Shown piece by piece: positions 16,561 to 24,554 of a stretch of 64,000 nt of DNA (positions are counted from its first letter, which is position 1; the number at the start of each line of letters is the position of its first letter). The translations under genes were made by a program, and so were the position numbers. The notes under the pieces were generated by a model. The model had not been told where the DNA came from. It was given only the letters and a program-made list of their open reading frames with translations, and made no database searches. The DNA comes from Aquabacterium sp. (GTDB lineage Bacteria; Pseudomonadota; Gammaproteobacteria; Burkholderiales; Burkholderiaceae_C): contig JAURXM010000026.1 in the NCBI GenBank assembly GCA_030654395.1, positions 94,285 through 158,284 of the forward strand, in the 5' to 3' direction.

Positions 16561-17813
16561 AGCACCTGCCTCCATGCTTGCACGTCAGCACGCGCCTGGA
16601 CATTGAATAGACGTGTACCCGGAACCAAGCGTGCCATCTCAAAAGCGGCACCGGCTCGCTGGCGCTGAAAGCCATCTTTCAAAACCATCTCAGTCCCTGC
16701 CGCACTGAGTGCGTGGCCGCCCACATAGCGGTGCCCTGACGTGAAGCGCGCTTGAGCCAGTTGCCACCACAATTGGATGGCCTGCGAATCAGGCCACGGC
16801 AGGTCCCCATCTTGTGGATGGGCATCAGGCGCGTCATCAGGCGGGTCGCGGTCCAGATCGAGGTAGATCAAATCAGCCCCGCTGAGCATGGCCAGCGCCT
16901 CTCCTGCCACACGAGCCAAGACAGGGTCGTCCAACAGAGAAAGCAACCACGGCACCGTTGCAGGATCACCAAACTCACCACAGGCAACAACGGCCAATCG
17001 CCTTTGCTCAGGCAAGGATGCCAGTGTCCGGATCATGTCCCTGGCCAACGCATCATCGCCGCAGCGCATCACCACACGGATGGCAGCGCGAGCCAAATCA
17101 GGTGAACGACAGACGATATCCCACGCCACACGCCCGCCCTGAGCTTGCCCCTGAAATACAGCCGCCGACGCTGCCCAAAGTCGACAAGCATCATCCGGGT
17201 CATCTCGATAGGCGGTCCAATCCAAGGCATACCCTGCCGAGGCTCGCAAGGCGGCCCCTCGCACCAAGGGATCAGCATCACGCAAATGGACGGCCAAATC
17301 TTGTGGCCCTGCCTCGTGATTGGATGCGAGAGCGGTTATACCCACGCAGCGGTGACTGGCAACAGGTGAGGCCATCAGCTTGCGTGCCAAGAGCACCCTT
17401 TGCGCAGGAGCAGCCCACGCCATGGCATCACACACCGCATGGGCTAAATCACCGTGGCCTTGTGCCAGCTGTAAAACGTGCGCCATCGTGGCGTGCTTGT
17501 CATGGCAAACGGCCAAGTAGCTCAACACAAATACCGAAGCGGGGTCACCCTCTTCAAGGCCCTGCTGCGCCACTTTGATCCCAAAATCGCCAGCCACAAG
17601 CAAGCCCGCCAAGTGCGCCATCACACGCGCATCTAGTTTGGCGAGGTGCTTCAACTTGAAGTGTGGCGACATACTGGCCCGCGTCCGTTGCAACCACAAG
17701 AAGGCAGCCTCGCTGGCATGGATTTCAACGACGCGGCGGTTCAGCAAACCAGATAGCTCATCCGGCTTGAAACCAAAAATGGCCTGTGGGGCACTCGACA
17801 TCGTGGACGCCAT
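16557..17813 (-). CDS. TIGR02270-type HEAT-like repeat T6SS protein
   Basis: A 418-residue soluble protein resembling the TIGR02270 family, which occurs in T6SS effector operons. Alpha-helical repeats are visible in the middle (about 90-330), each with a hydrophobic helix and Asp/Pro turns (for example LRDADPLVRGAALRAS and FGDPATVPWLLSLL), the pattern of HEAT-like scaffolds. The function is unknown; binding other operon products (DUF2169, DUF4150 or VgrG) is plausible. It sits 12 bp after the DUF6484 gene. Confidence 0.82.
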   Translation of the reverse strand: MASTMSSAPQAIFGFKPDELSGLLNRRVVEIHASEAAFLWLQRTRASMSPHFKLKHLAKLDARVMAHLAGLLVAGDFGIKVAQQGLEEGDPASVFVLSYLAVCHDKHATMAHVLQLAQGHGDLAHAVCDAMAWAAPAQRVLLARKLMASPVASHRCVGITALASNHEAGPQDLAVHLRDADPLVRGAALRASAGYALDWTAYRDDPDDACRLWAASAAVFQGQAQGGRVAWDIVCRSPDLARAAIRVVMRCGDDALARDMIRTLASLPEQRRLAVVACGEFGDPATVPWLLSLLDDPVLARVAGEALAMLSGADLIYLDLDRDPPDDAPDAHPQDGDLPWPDSQAIQLWWQLAQARFTSGHRYVGGHALSAAGTEMVLKDGFQRQRAGAAFEMARLVPGTRLFNVQARADVQAWRQVL

Positions 17814-17825
17814 CTTCGCTTGTCG

Positions 17826-18314
17826 TCAATTGAGCTGAATCGACCCGCCTCGAACACGGTTGACACCCGCAGCCTGAGTCAGAACGGAATCCCCCTTGAG
17901 CTCGATCCGACCGTCACTGCGCAGCGTCAAGCTGGCCTTGCCGCAGCGCAAAACCAGCTGCTCTTTGGCCGACACGATCATGCGTTCGCCATCGGCGTCA
18001 ACCTCGACTGTCGCGGGCTGATCTTGAAGCGGCCAGCCGGTCTGACCACGTACCACACCCATCACGATAGGCCGACTCACATCGCCCTGATCGAACATCA
18101 GCACAACGTCCTGCCCCATGTGGGGGGCATGCAGATCAACCACGCTGCGGGCGCGCAAGGCCGCATGTCCGGGCTGCCCTACAAAGCTGACCAAGGCCGT
18201 CTGCCCGTTGTCCGTCAAGGCGAGTAATTTACCCACAACTACCCCATGCACAGGCGATTGAGGCAATGGAACCGGGGGCGTCAAGGCGTCACGGGGCAGG
18301 TCGTTCAGTTTCAT
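17826..18314 (-). CDS. DUF6484-type VgrG-associated protein
   Basis: About 162 residues, beta-rich, resembling DUF6484 proteins found right after vgrG. It has an SPVHGVVVGKLLAL strand and a short VgrG/gp5-like OB segment (GQDVVLMFDQGDVSRPIVMGVV), ending in strands that recall the VgrG tail (LTLRSDGRIELKG). I chose ATG 18314 with a GAGGA upstream; a TTG at 18332 would give six extra residues. It is placed 18 bp after vgrG. It may form part of the spike or adapt it to the cargo. Confidence 0.8.
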   Translation of the reverse strand: MKLNDLPRDALTPPVPLPQSPVHGVVVGKLLALTDNGQTALVSFVGQPGHAALRARSVVDLHAPHMGQDVVLMFDQGDVSRPIVMGVVRGQTGWPLQDQPATVEVDADGERMIVSAKEQLVLRCGKASLTLRSDGRIELKGDSVLTQAAGVNRVRGGSIQLN

Positions 18315-18332
18315 GGCGATCAGTGTCCTCAA

Positions 18333-20621
18333 TCAGTTCTGCGAAATCTTGGCGCCTTTCATCACGATGTCGCTGCTGGCCTTGGCGTTGATCTTGCCGC
18401 TGCCTTCGATCGTGATGTCTTTGCCCTTGATGACGATGGTGCCGTCCTTCTTCATCGTGATGCTGGCGCTGCCCGTTTTGAGCGAGATCGAATCGGCCGC
18501 CTCGATGACCCAGTTCTTGCCCACCTTCAAGGCATCGTCTTCGGCCACGCTGGTGCTGCGGCCCTTGCCCACACTGTTGGTCTGCGCCCCACTCACGGTG
18601 ATGCCTTGATCCGCGCCCACGCTGAGCGTCTGGCCAGCACCCACACTGATGGACTGGCTGGCACCCACATTGGTTGACTGCGTGGCCCCTACGTTGATGG
18701 ACTGCGCCGCGCCGATGACCACCTCTTGCGCCGCGCCAATGGCGATGGTTTCGTTGATGCCGACGGTGTGCGTACGCTGCAGGGCCACGGTAGCGGTCTC
18801 GCTGGCACCCACGGTGATGCTGCGGTTGGCTCCAACTGTGATCGATTCATTGGCCCCGACCGATTCGGTCCGGTTGGCTCCGATGGTGATGGCCTCATTG
18901 GCGCCCACATCCTCGGTGCGGTTCACGCCAATTGATATCTTCTCGTTGCTACCGACCTTTTCTGTGCGATCAACACCAATGGTGATGGTCTCGTTGTTGT
19001 CGACCGTCTCAGTGCGGTCGTGCTTGACATGCACCTTCTCATCGTGGTCGATGGTTTTGGTGCGGTCATGCCCCACCCAGTGGGTCTCGTCGTTCTCGAC
19101 CTCGATGTCTTGGTTCTTCTCGGCGTGGATCCAAACTTGCTCGGCACCCTTTTTATCCTCAAAGCGGATGGCGTTGGCGTTGCCATAGGCACCGCCCTTG
19201 CTTGACCGTGTCAGGATGCCAGACTGGGTTGCGTTGGCGGGCAGATCCCACGGGGGCATTTGCTGCGCGTTGTAGACGCGGCCTGTGATCAGGGGTTGAT
19301 CAGGGTCGCCCTCCAAAAAGTCGACCACCACCTCTTGCCCGATACGCGGTATGTGGATGGCGCCAAAGTTCTGTCCCGCCCATGGGTGGGACACCCTCAC
19401 CCAGCATGAGCTGTGCTCATTCTTCTTGCCGTAGCGATCCCAGTGGAACTGCACTTTGACGCGGCCATATTTGTCGGTGTAGATTTCCTCGCCGCTGGGG
19501 CCCACCACCACAGCCGTTTGTGGCCCTTGGACAAAGGGCTTGGGCGTACTGCGCGGCGGGCGGAACTGTTGCGTCGCGGGGATCGCATCAAATGCCACTT
19601 GGAACTGACTGCCGCTTTGGCCAGCATCAAACACGGCCACCTGCGCCTTGATCTCGACCGAGGTCAACAGGTACTTGGCATTTTGATCATCGCGTGGGTG
19701 TTTGCTGAGCTCAAAGCAGCGCCCAGCCTCAAGCCCCATGGCGTTGCCCTCGCCTTGAAGGCGGTGGTGGCCCGATTGCAGCCCGTCCAACTCGTCTTCG
19801 GCAAACTGTTTGCCATCACTGGATTGGGTGTAATCGCCTTGAAAGTCAAAACGCTCTAGCTTGTCCTGATCGTGCTGACGTGACAAGTTGGCATCGACCA
19901 AAAGAGAAGTAGATGGCCGCTCAAAGTCGTAGCTTGTCAGCGCGACTTTGCCGGTACGAACCCCTTGGCTGAAGGTCCACTTTGAGACGTATTGCTGATC
20001 TGGCGGCGCGTTGCTGGGGTCTTCGATGTAGCGCAGCGATGCCTCCCCGGTGAGCGGATCATGCGCGCTGAGCGAGTCCATCAGCACCAACTCATGCTTG
20101 CCGTCGGTGTGCTCAAAGTACCAATAGATGCCCTCACGCTCCAGCAAACGCGTGACGAACTGGAAGTCGCTCTCGCGGTATTGGACGCAGTACACCCACG
20201 GGCGGTAGCTGCGGAACAACTTGAGCTTGACCTGAGCCAAGCTGGCATGGTCATCAAACACCTGCTTGACGATGTCCGGCACCGACAAGTCTTGAAAGAT
20301 ACGGCAATCACTGGTGCGGGTGAGGAACCACAACCACGGCCGCACCTCGGCTTGATAGGAAAAGTAACGGCCACGCGGTGTACCCAAGCCAAAGCGGGTG
20401 ACGTAGCCATGGAAGTAGCGCTTGGCATCATCGGCCATGTGCATGGTGATGGTCACAGGCTTGCCCAGCAAATCACCGGGCGACAGGGTGTTTTTCTGGC
20501 TCAACAAGTTGAGCTGCATCCCGCCGAGCTGGCTCAGCCCCTCGGACACGTTCATCGATTCGAGGAACAGGTCTTCAGCGGGCAGGGGTGAGCTGAGCGT
20601 GATCGGTGCAGTGGTCGCCAT
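18333..20621 (-). CDS. vgrG: VgrG (TssI) T6SS spike protein
   Basis: A 762-residue spike protein. The N-terminal gp27-like part (about 1-370) contains QYRESDFQFVTRLLEREGI and YWYFEH; the gp5 OB-like domain (about 385-470) contains YGRVKVQFHWDR and WAGQNFG. The C-terminal part is a long beta-helix of short repeats (about 520-690). There is no extra enzymatic C-terminal domain, so it probably carries cargo through the DUF4150 tip (14019-14411). It is the only vgrG in the window and is followed in the same direction by the effector-loading genes. Confidence 0.97.
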   Translation of the reverse strand: MATTAPITLSSPLPAEDLFLESMNVSEGLSQLGGMQLNLLSQKNTLSPGDLLGKPVTITMHMADDAKRYFHGYVTRFGLGTPRGRYFSYQAEVRPWLWFLTRTSDCRIFQDLSVPDIVKQVFDDHASLAQVKLKLFRSYRPWVYCVQYRESDFQFVTRLLEREGIYWYFEHTDGKHELVLMDSLSAHDPLTGEASLRYIEDPSNAPPDQQYVSKWTFSQGVRTGKVALTSYDFERPSTSLLVDANLSRQHDQDKLERFDFQGDYTQSSDGKQFAEDELDGLQSGHHRLQGEGNAMGLEAGRCFELSKHPRDDQNAKYLLTSVEIKAQVAVFDAGQSGSQFQVAFDAIPATQQFRPPRSTPKPFVQGPQTAVVVGPSGEEIYTDKYGRVKVQFHWDRYGKKNEHSSCWVRVSHPWAGQNFGAIHIPRIGQEVVVDFLEGDPDQPLITGRVYNAQQMPPWDLPANATQSGILTRSSKGGAYGNANAIRFEDKKGAEQVWIHAEKNQDIEVENDETHWVGHDRTKTIDHDEKVHVKHDRTETVDNNETITIGVDRTEKVGSNEKISIGVNRTEDVGANEAITIGANRTESVGANESITVGANRSITVGASETATVALQRTHTVGINETIAIGAAQEVVIGAAQSINVGATQSTNVGASQSISVGAGQTLSVGADQGITVSGAQTNSVGKGRSTSVAEDDALKVGKNWVIEAADSISLKTGSASITMKKDGTIVIKGKDITIEGSGKINAKASSDIVMKGAKISQN
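18580..19060 (-). repeat. short tandem repeats coding the VgrG beta-helix
   Basis: Degenerate repeats within vgrG encode the triangular beta-helix. First come about four to five 14-residue units of the form RTExVGxNExIxIG. They are followed by shorter 7-8-residue units of the form AxQSxxVG (AQSINVG, TQSTNVG, SQSISVG, GQTLSVG). The change of period from 14 to 7 residues is visible by eye. Confidence 0.75.
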
Positions 20622-20691
20622 CGTGGGAGTGGACCCCAGATGTGCGTTTGGGCAAAGCGACCAAAGTCATGCCGCGACCAACTGGCCCAAC

Positions 20692-22041
20692 TCAGCCCAT
20701 CTTGCGGGCGGCGATCAAATGACCGCTCACGGGCTTGCCACCTTCTTCACGCAAGACGACGGCCTCACTCTCCAGCAGGCTCAAGCCAGCGCAGCTGAGG
20801 GCTGTGACGATGTGGGCCGCGCTGTGGGCATACCGGCCATGCGGCTGGATTTGATGCAGATCAGCCGCATCCTCGGGCAGCGACTCCACGGTGAAGATCA
20901 GCGTACCACCCGGCTTGAGCGCATCGGCTGAGGCGGCAACCACCTTGGTGAGGTCACCAAAGTAGCACAGCGTGTCGGCTGACAGCACCACATCCCACTG
21001 ATGGGGTGAGAGCTGCAAGAATTCGGTCAACTCGGCTTTGTACAGGTCGCCGTACACGCCCTTGGTCTGCGCTCGGTCGAGCATGCGACGCGACAAGTCC
21101 ACGCCAGCCAGTGCTTTGGCCCACGGGGCCATCATCGGGCCACACAAGCCTGTGCCGCACCCAGCGTCAAGCATGACAAATTGCTGTTGAGGTGGCGGCA
21201 GGTGCCTTGCCAGCATGTCGGCGCACAGTTGCGGGGCCTGATAGGCCAAGCGCTCATTCAACACCGACTCGAAGCTGTCTGCGAAGGTGTCAAAGGCATG
21301 TTCGATATAGTCGTCTGGTGCACGATCGGGCACATTTTGCTGCGTACATGCGGCGTACATGTGGCGCGCTGTGGGGTGCGTAGGCTCGTTCTCCATCCAC
21401 TGGCGGTACACCTCGGCTGCATCTTGGATGCGGCCCATGGCGTAATAAGTTGATCCCAGCAGGCGGCGCGCGGACGAGTCACCGGGCATCAACTCCAGCG
21501 CTTTGACGTAATAGCTGATGGCGCCAGGTCGGTCGCCCAAGGCGGCATACAACAGGCCCATGTTGTTGTGGGCGTTGATGTGGCGGGCATCAAGCGCAAT
21601 GGCCCGTGCGTAAGCGGCACGGGCTTCTTCGAATCGCTTTTGGGCCTTGTAGAGGGCGCCCACGTTGTTGTGCAGGTCCGCGTTGGACTCATCCAGCGCA
21701 ACGGCCTGCTGGTAGACGGCCAAGGCGGTGTCAATCTCGCCCCGACTCATGTGGATGTTGCCCAAATTGTTGCGGTAGCCCACGTAGTCAGGCTGCGCCG
21801 CAATGGCCTGCTCAATCAGGGTCACACCCTCATCAGATCGGCCCATTTGGTGGCGCGCCATGCCCAGCAGATGCAGGGCATCCGGGTGTCCGGGGACGGC
21901 TTGCAGCAAGCGGCTGTACAGCGCTACCGCGCCGTCGAGCTGGTTGTTGCGATGCAGGTCGATGGCCATTTGCAAGGCCTCATCGAAGCTCACTTCTTTT
22001 TGCGCGCCCGGTATGGACTCGCTGTCAGTGGCAGAGGTCAT
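20692..22041 (-). CDS. TPR-repeat protein fused to a SAM-dependent methyltransferase
   Basis: About 449 residues. The N-terminal half (about 20-240) has five or six tetratricopeptide repeats (for example HLLGMARHQMG, NNLGNIHMSRGE, NNVGALYKAQ, NNMGLLYAALGD). The C-terminal half is a class I methyltransferase with motif I DAGCGTGLCGP near residue 296. ATG 22041 is preferred over a GTG two codons upstream. The substrate is unknown. It is 31 bp after the acyl carrier protein gene and 70 bp before vgrG, so it may belong to the polysaccharide region, the T6SS series or both. Confidence 0.85.
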   Translation of the reverse strand: MTSATDSESIPGAQKEVSFDEALQMAIDLHRNNQLDGAVALYSRLLQAVPGHPDALHLLGMARHQMGRSDEGVTLIEQAIAAQPDYVGYRNNLGNIHMSRGEIDTALAVYQQAVALDESNADLHNNVGALYKAQKRFEEARAAYARAIALDARHINAHNNMGLLYAALGDRPGAISYYVKALELMPGDSSARRLLGSTYYAMGRIQDAAEVYRQWMENEPTHPTARHMYAACTQQNVPDRAPDDYIEHAFDTFADSFESVLNERLAYQAPQLCADMLARHLPPPQQQFVMLDAGCGTGLCGPMMAPWAKALAGVDLSRRMLDRAQTKGVYGDLYKAELTEFLQLSPHQWDVVLSADTLCYFGDLTKVVAASADALKPGGTLIFTVESLPEDAADLHQIQPHGRYAHSAAHIVTALSCAGLSLLESEAVVLREEGGKPVSGHLIAARKMG

Positions 22042-22072
22042 GGGCACCCTTCACACGTGCTATGGACGGCGG

Positions 22073-22336
22073 TCAGGCCTGTACGCCCAATGTTGCCAAT
22101 GCCGAGGCGATGCCCTCGATGGTCGAGAACACATCGCGGGTCAACATGGCGTTGGGAAACTCAAGGTCAAACCGACCCTCTAGGGTCATCATGACATTGA
22201 CGCTGGCGTGTGATGTCATGCCGCCTTCGTAGAGATTGGCTCGGACGTCGATGGCGTAGGGGTCAACAACCAAGCGACCATGATCACGCAAAGCGTCACG
22301 AACAGCGGATTCAATGGCGGGGTGATGCGTACTCAT
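22073..22336 (-). CDS. acyl carrier protein
   Basis: An 87-residue four-helix carrier protein. The phosphopantetheine-attachment serine is S42 in GGMTSHASVNVM, where the usual DSL is replaced by TSH, a variant found in carrier proteins near polysaccharide genes. It should carry acyl groups on a 4'-phosphopantetheine arm in the cytoplasm. It is divergent from the exopolysaccharide operon beginning at 22711, whose first gene is an alpha/beta hydrolase, and is followed by the TPR-methyltransferase. It could supply acyl groups for polysaccharide modification. Confidence 0.85.
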   Translation of the reverse strand: MSTHHPAIESAVRDALRDHGRLVVDPYAIDVRANLYEGGMTSHASVNVMMTLEGRFDLEFPNAMLTRDVFSTIEGIASALATLGVQA

Positions 22337-22559
22337 GGTCGAGCTTGTCTCAGGTCAGCGGAAAGTAGGGATTCTAACGAAGGGGGTGCAAAAGGCAGCC
22401 TCAGCGTCACGGTTTATGAAGCGCCAAACGAATGCCCCATGTCGTGCACGATGAACCGATCTCCTGACCGCGTCTATTGCGCCTATGGGCACCCCTACCC
22501 CCTTGAAAAGAGGGAAAAGTACCGCCTACCAGCATATGGCAACATTCATAATACTGGAA

Positions 22560-22582
22560 AACACTCATTATTAAGGAGTGTT
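22560..22582. promoter_or_regulatory. inverted repeat, possible operator
   Basis: Perfect 7-bp arms AACACTC and GAGTGTT flank a 9-bp AT-rich centre. It lies in the divergent promoter region, just downstream of a CATAAT word. It could be a regulator binding site or a small RNA hairpin; no T-run follows, so it is not a classical terminator. Confidence 0.35.
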
Positions 22583-22656
22583 AAACGACACCCCATAAAA
22601 ACCACCCACATTGTGCCCCGAAACCCATTTGATTTTTTTAACAATCCCTTGGGGCA

Positions 22657-22669
22657 GATCACGGTGATC
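22657..22669. promoter_or_regulatory. 13-bp palindrome, possible operator
   Basis: GATCAC-G-GTGATC is an exact palindrome 41 bp before the first gene of the exopolysaccharide operon, within a broader imperfect symmetry (CTTG to CAAG). The size and symmetry suit a dimeric helix-turn-helix regulator. The regulator is unknown. Confidence 0.35.
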
Positions 22670-22710
22670 GCTCAAGGTATTGCAGCGGTGCATGTGCTGG
22701 GGGGGGTGTG

Positions 22711-24552
22711 ATGGCCTTGCCGCAAGCGACGTGGTTCGGCTCGCAGAACGCCCCTTTACTTGGGCACTTGCACACGCCTGAACGCGGCCTGTTGCACGGT
22801 TTGCCTGTGGTGCTTTGCGCCACCCATGGGCAAGAGTACATGTCAGCGCATCAAACCATGCACGCGTTGGCAGCGCAATTGGCAAGCGGCGGTCACCCAT
22901 GTCTGCGCTTTGACCACGCCGGCTGCGGGGACTCGATGGATCCACCCGAATCAGCTGTGCTCAAGGGCATCGCCGCCTGGCCCCAAGGCATTGGCGAAGC
23001 GATTGACCACGTCAAAGCCCTCACCGGCGCCAGTGCCGTGGTGTTGATCGGTTTCCGCTTGGGTGCCACGATGGCTGCGCTGGCAGCACAAGGTCGCACC
23101 GACGTCGCGGCACTGGTGGCTTGGGCCGCCCCACTCAAGGGCAGGGTCTTTGCGCGTGAATGGAGTTTGTGGGGTCTGTCCACATTGGCCCGAACTGGGC
23201 TGCCAGCGCCCGTCGGGTCTGATGACCTAGAGGCAGGCGGGTTCGTTTTAACAGCCAACGACGCGCAGTTCCTCAAAACCGTTGATTTGCTGGCCTTGAG
23301 CGAGCCCGCGGCGCCTCGCGTGCTGCTGGTTGATCCAGATCAGGCCCCCGCCGACGCGGCGTGGCACAACCGTTTGGTGAGCCTAGGCGCACAAGTCGAT
23401 CGCATCCAGCCACAGGGGCTGGGCGCCATGCTGAGGGTGCCTCACTTCTCAGTGGTGCCACAACCCGCACTGAATCAAATCGCCAAATGGGTTGGTCAAC
23501 TGCCTCAGCCCTGGGGCTCGCCCAAGGCCTTGAGCCTGAGCGGACCAGCTGTCGTGAGCGTGCCGACCCAAGGCCTTCACGAGACGGCGTTCTGGTTGGA
23601 CTCGGCTTCGCCGCTGTCGGCAGTGCTAACCCAGCCACTGCGCGGTTTGATCGACAAGGCGAACCTGCCTCAAGTAGGCGTCTTGATGATCAACACAGGT
23701 GGTGAGCATCGCATTGGCACCAACCGCATGTACACCCGCTGGGCACGCACTTGGGCAGCACAAGGCTGGATCAGTTTGCGCATCGACCTGCCCGGTCTAG
23801 GCAACAGCCCGGCCAAGGACGGCGAGCCCGCTTGCGAGATTCACCAGAGGCAAGCCACGCAAGACATCTTGGCAGCGGTCACGCACATGCAAACAGGGCA
23901 TGGCCTGCAGCAGGTCCACCTGATTGGGCTTTGCTCTGGTGCTTTCCATGCCTTGAGCGCCGCGTTTGAAGGCGTACCTATCCGTTCGGTGACTGCGATC
24001 AACCAGATGGTTTATTTCTGGCAGGACAACATGCCTCTAGCTGGAGAAGGCAGCGCCGCCGTCGTCGTGGCCATCACACAGAACGTAGGGCGCAATCTGT
24101 CTGATCCACAACGCTGGCTCAAGCTGCTGCGCGGCGAGGTCCATGTCAGGGTGATTTTGCGCGCCTTGGCACGCCGCCAGAAACAGCGATTCGAATTGGC
24201 TTTTCGGTCATTGGCCCGTTATGTGCGCTGGCCACTAAAGCATGACCTACACACTTCCCTACTCCAAGCCGCGGCCAGTGGCAAACACGTTCACCTGATC
24301 TTCTCGGAAGGCGAGTCGGGCCTGACCATGGTGCAGGAGCAGGCAGGACAAGCCGTGACCCGCCTCATCAAACACCAACAAATGACCGTCACAGTGATGC
24401 CCCAAACCGATCACACATTCACGCAGCAACACGCGCAACAAGCTTTGTTCGACGTGGTCGATCAGGGCATTCGGCATACCGTCGGCGTGTCACACAGCCT
24501 CCCATCGCGTACACACAAGAACTTGGGTGCCCTTCAGGGACAACGCACTTGA
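22711..24552 (+). CDS. tandem double alpha/beta hydrolase of the exopolysaccharide locus
   Basis: About 613 residues formed by two alpha/beta-hydrolase domains, a first of about 270 residues and a second from about 300. The first has the usual strand and FDHAGCGDS loop, but its nucleophile elbow reads GFRLG (about 114-118), so the catalytic Ser is replaced by Arg. The second elbow is GLCSG with Cys at about 408. Similar hydrolases occur in exosortase-type polysaccharide clusters. An acyl-transfer or acyl-removal role with the divergent ACP is plausible. ATG 22711 follows a G-rich ribosome binding site; GTG 22708 is an alternative. First gene of the operon. Confidence 0.82.
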   Translation: MALPQATWFGSQNAPLLGHLHTPERGLLHGLPVVLCATHGQEYMSAHQTMHALAAQLASGGHPCLRFDHAGCGDSMDPPESAVLKGIAAWPQGIGEAIDHVKALTGASAVVLIGFRLGATMAALAAQGRTDVAALVAWAAPLKGRVFAREWSLWGLSTLARTGLPAPVGSDDLEAGGFVLTANDAQFLKTVDLLALSEPAAPRVLLVDPDQAPADAAWHNRLVSLGAQVDRIQPQGLGAMLRVPHFSVVPQPALNQIAKWVGQLPQPWGSPKALSLSGPAVVSVPTQGLHETAFWLDSASPLSAVLTQPLRGLIDKANLPQVGVLMINTGGEHRIGTNRMYTRWARTWAAQGWISLRIDLPGLGNSPAKDGEPACEIHQRQATQDILAAVTHMQTGHGLQQVHLIGLCSGAFHALSAAFEGVPIRSVTAINQMVYFWQDNMPLAGEGSAAVVVAITQNVGRNLSDPQRWLKLLRGEVHVRVILRALARRQKQRFELAFRSLARYVRWPLKHDLHTSLLQAAASGKHVHLIFSEGESGLTMVQEQAGQAVTRLIKHQQMTVTVMPQTDHTFTQQHAQQALFDVVDQGIRHTVGVSHSLPSRTHKNLGALQGQRT

Positions 24553-24554
24553 CC

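Larger units (their letters stand above)
22337..22710. other. divergent intergenic region between the ACP and the exopolysaccharide operon
   Basis: This 374 bp gap has no credible gene. It is clearly more AT-rich than its surroundings around 22530-22650 and contains two inverted repeats (listed separately). A CATAAT word at 22547-22552 could be a -10 box for the + strand operon, but no good -35 lies upstream. Promoters for both divergent units are expected here. Confidence 0.6.

Noticed and set aside
18580..19060. Possible CRISPR-like or DNA tandem repeat array
   Set aside because: The repeats are in frame, degenerate at DNA level and encode the VgrG beta-helix; there are no unique spacers of even length.
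22280..22711. + strand frame of 143 codons covering the divergent gap
   Set aside because: It starts inside the acyl carrier protein gene, has no family resemblance and crosses AT-rich regulatory-looking DNA with two palindromes.
24549..24554. TTG start for the DUF1972 glycosyltransferase
   Set aside because: An ATG two codons later is the simpler start and loses no conserved residues.
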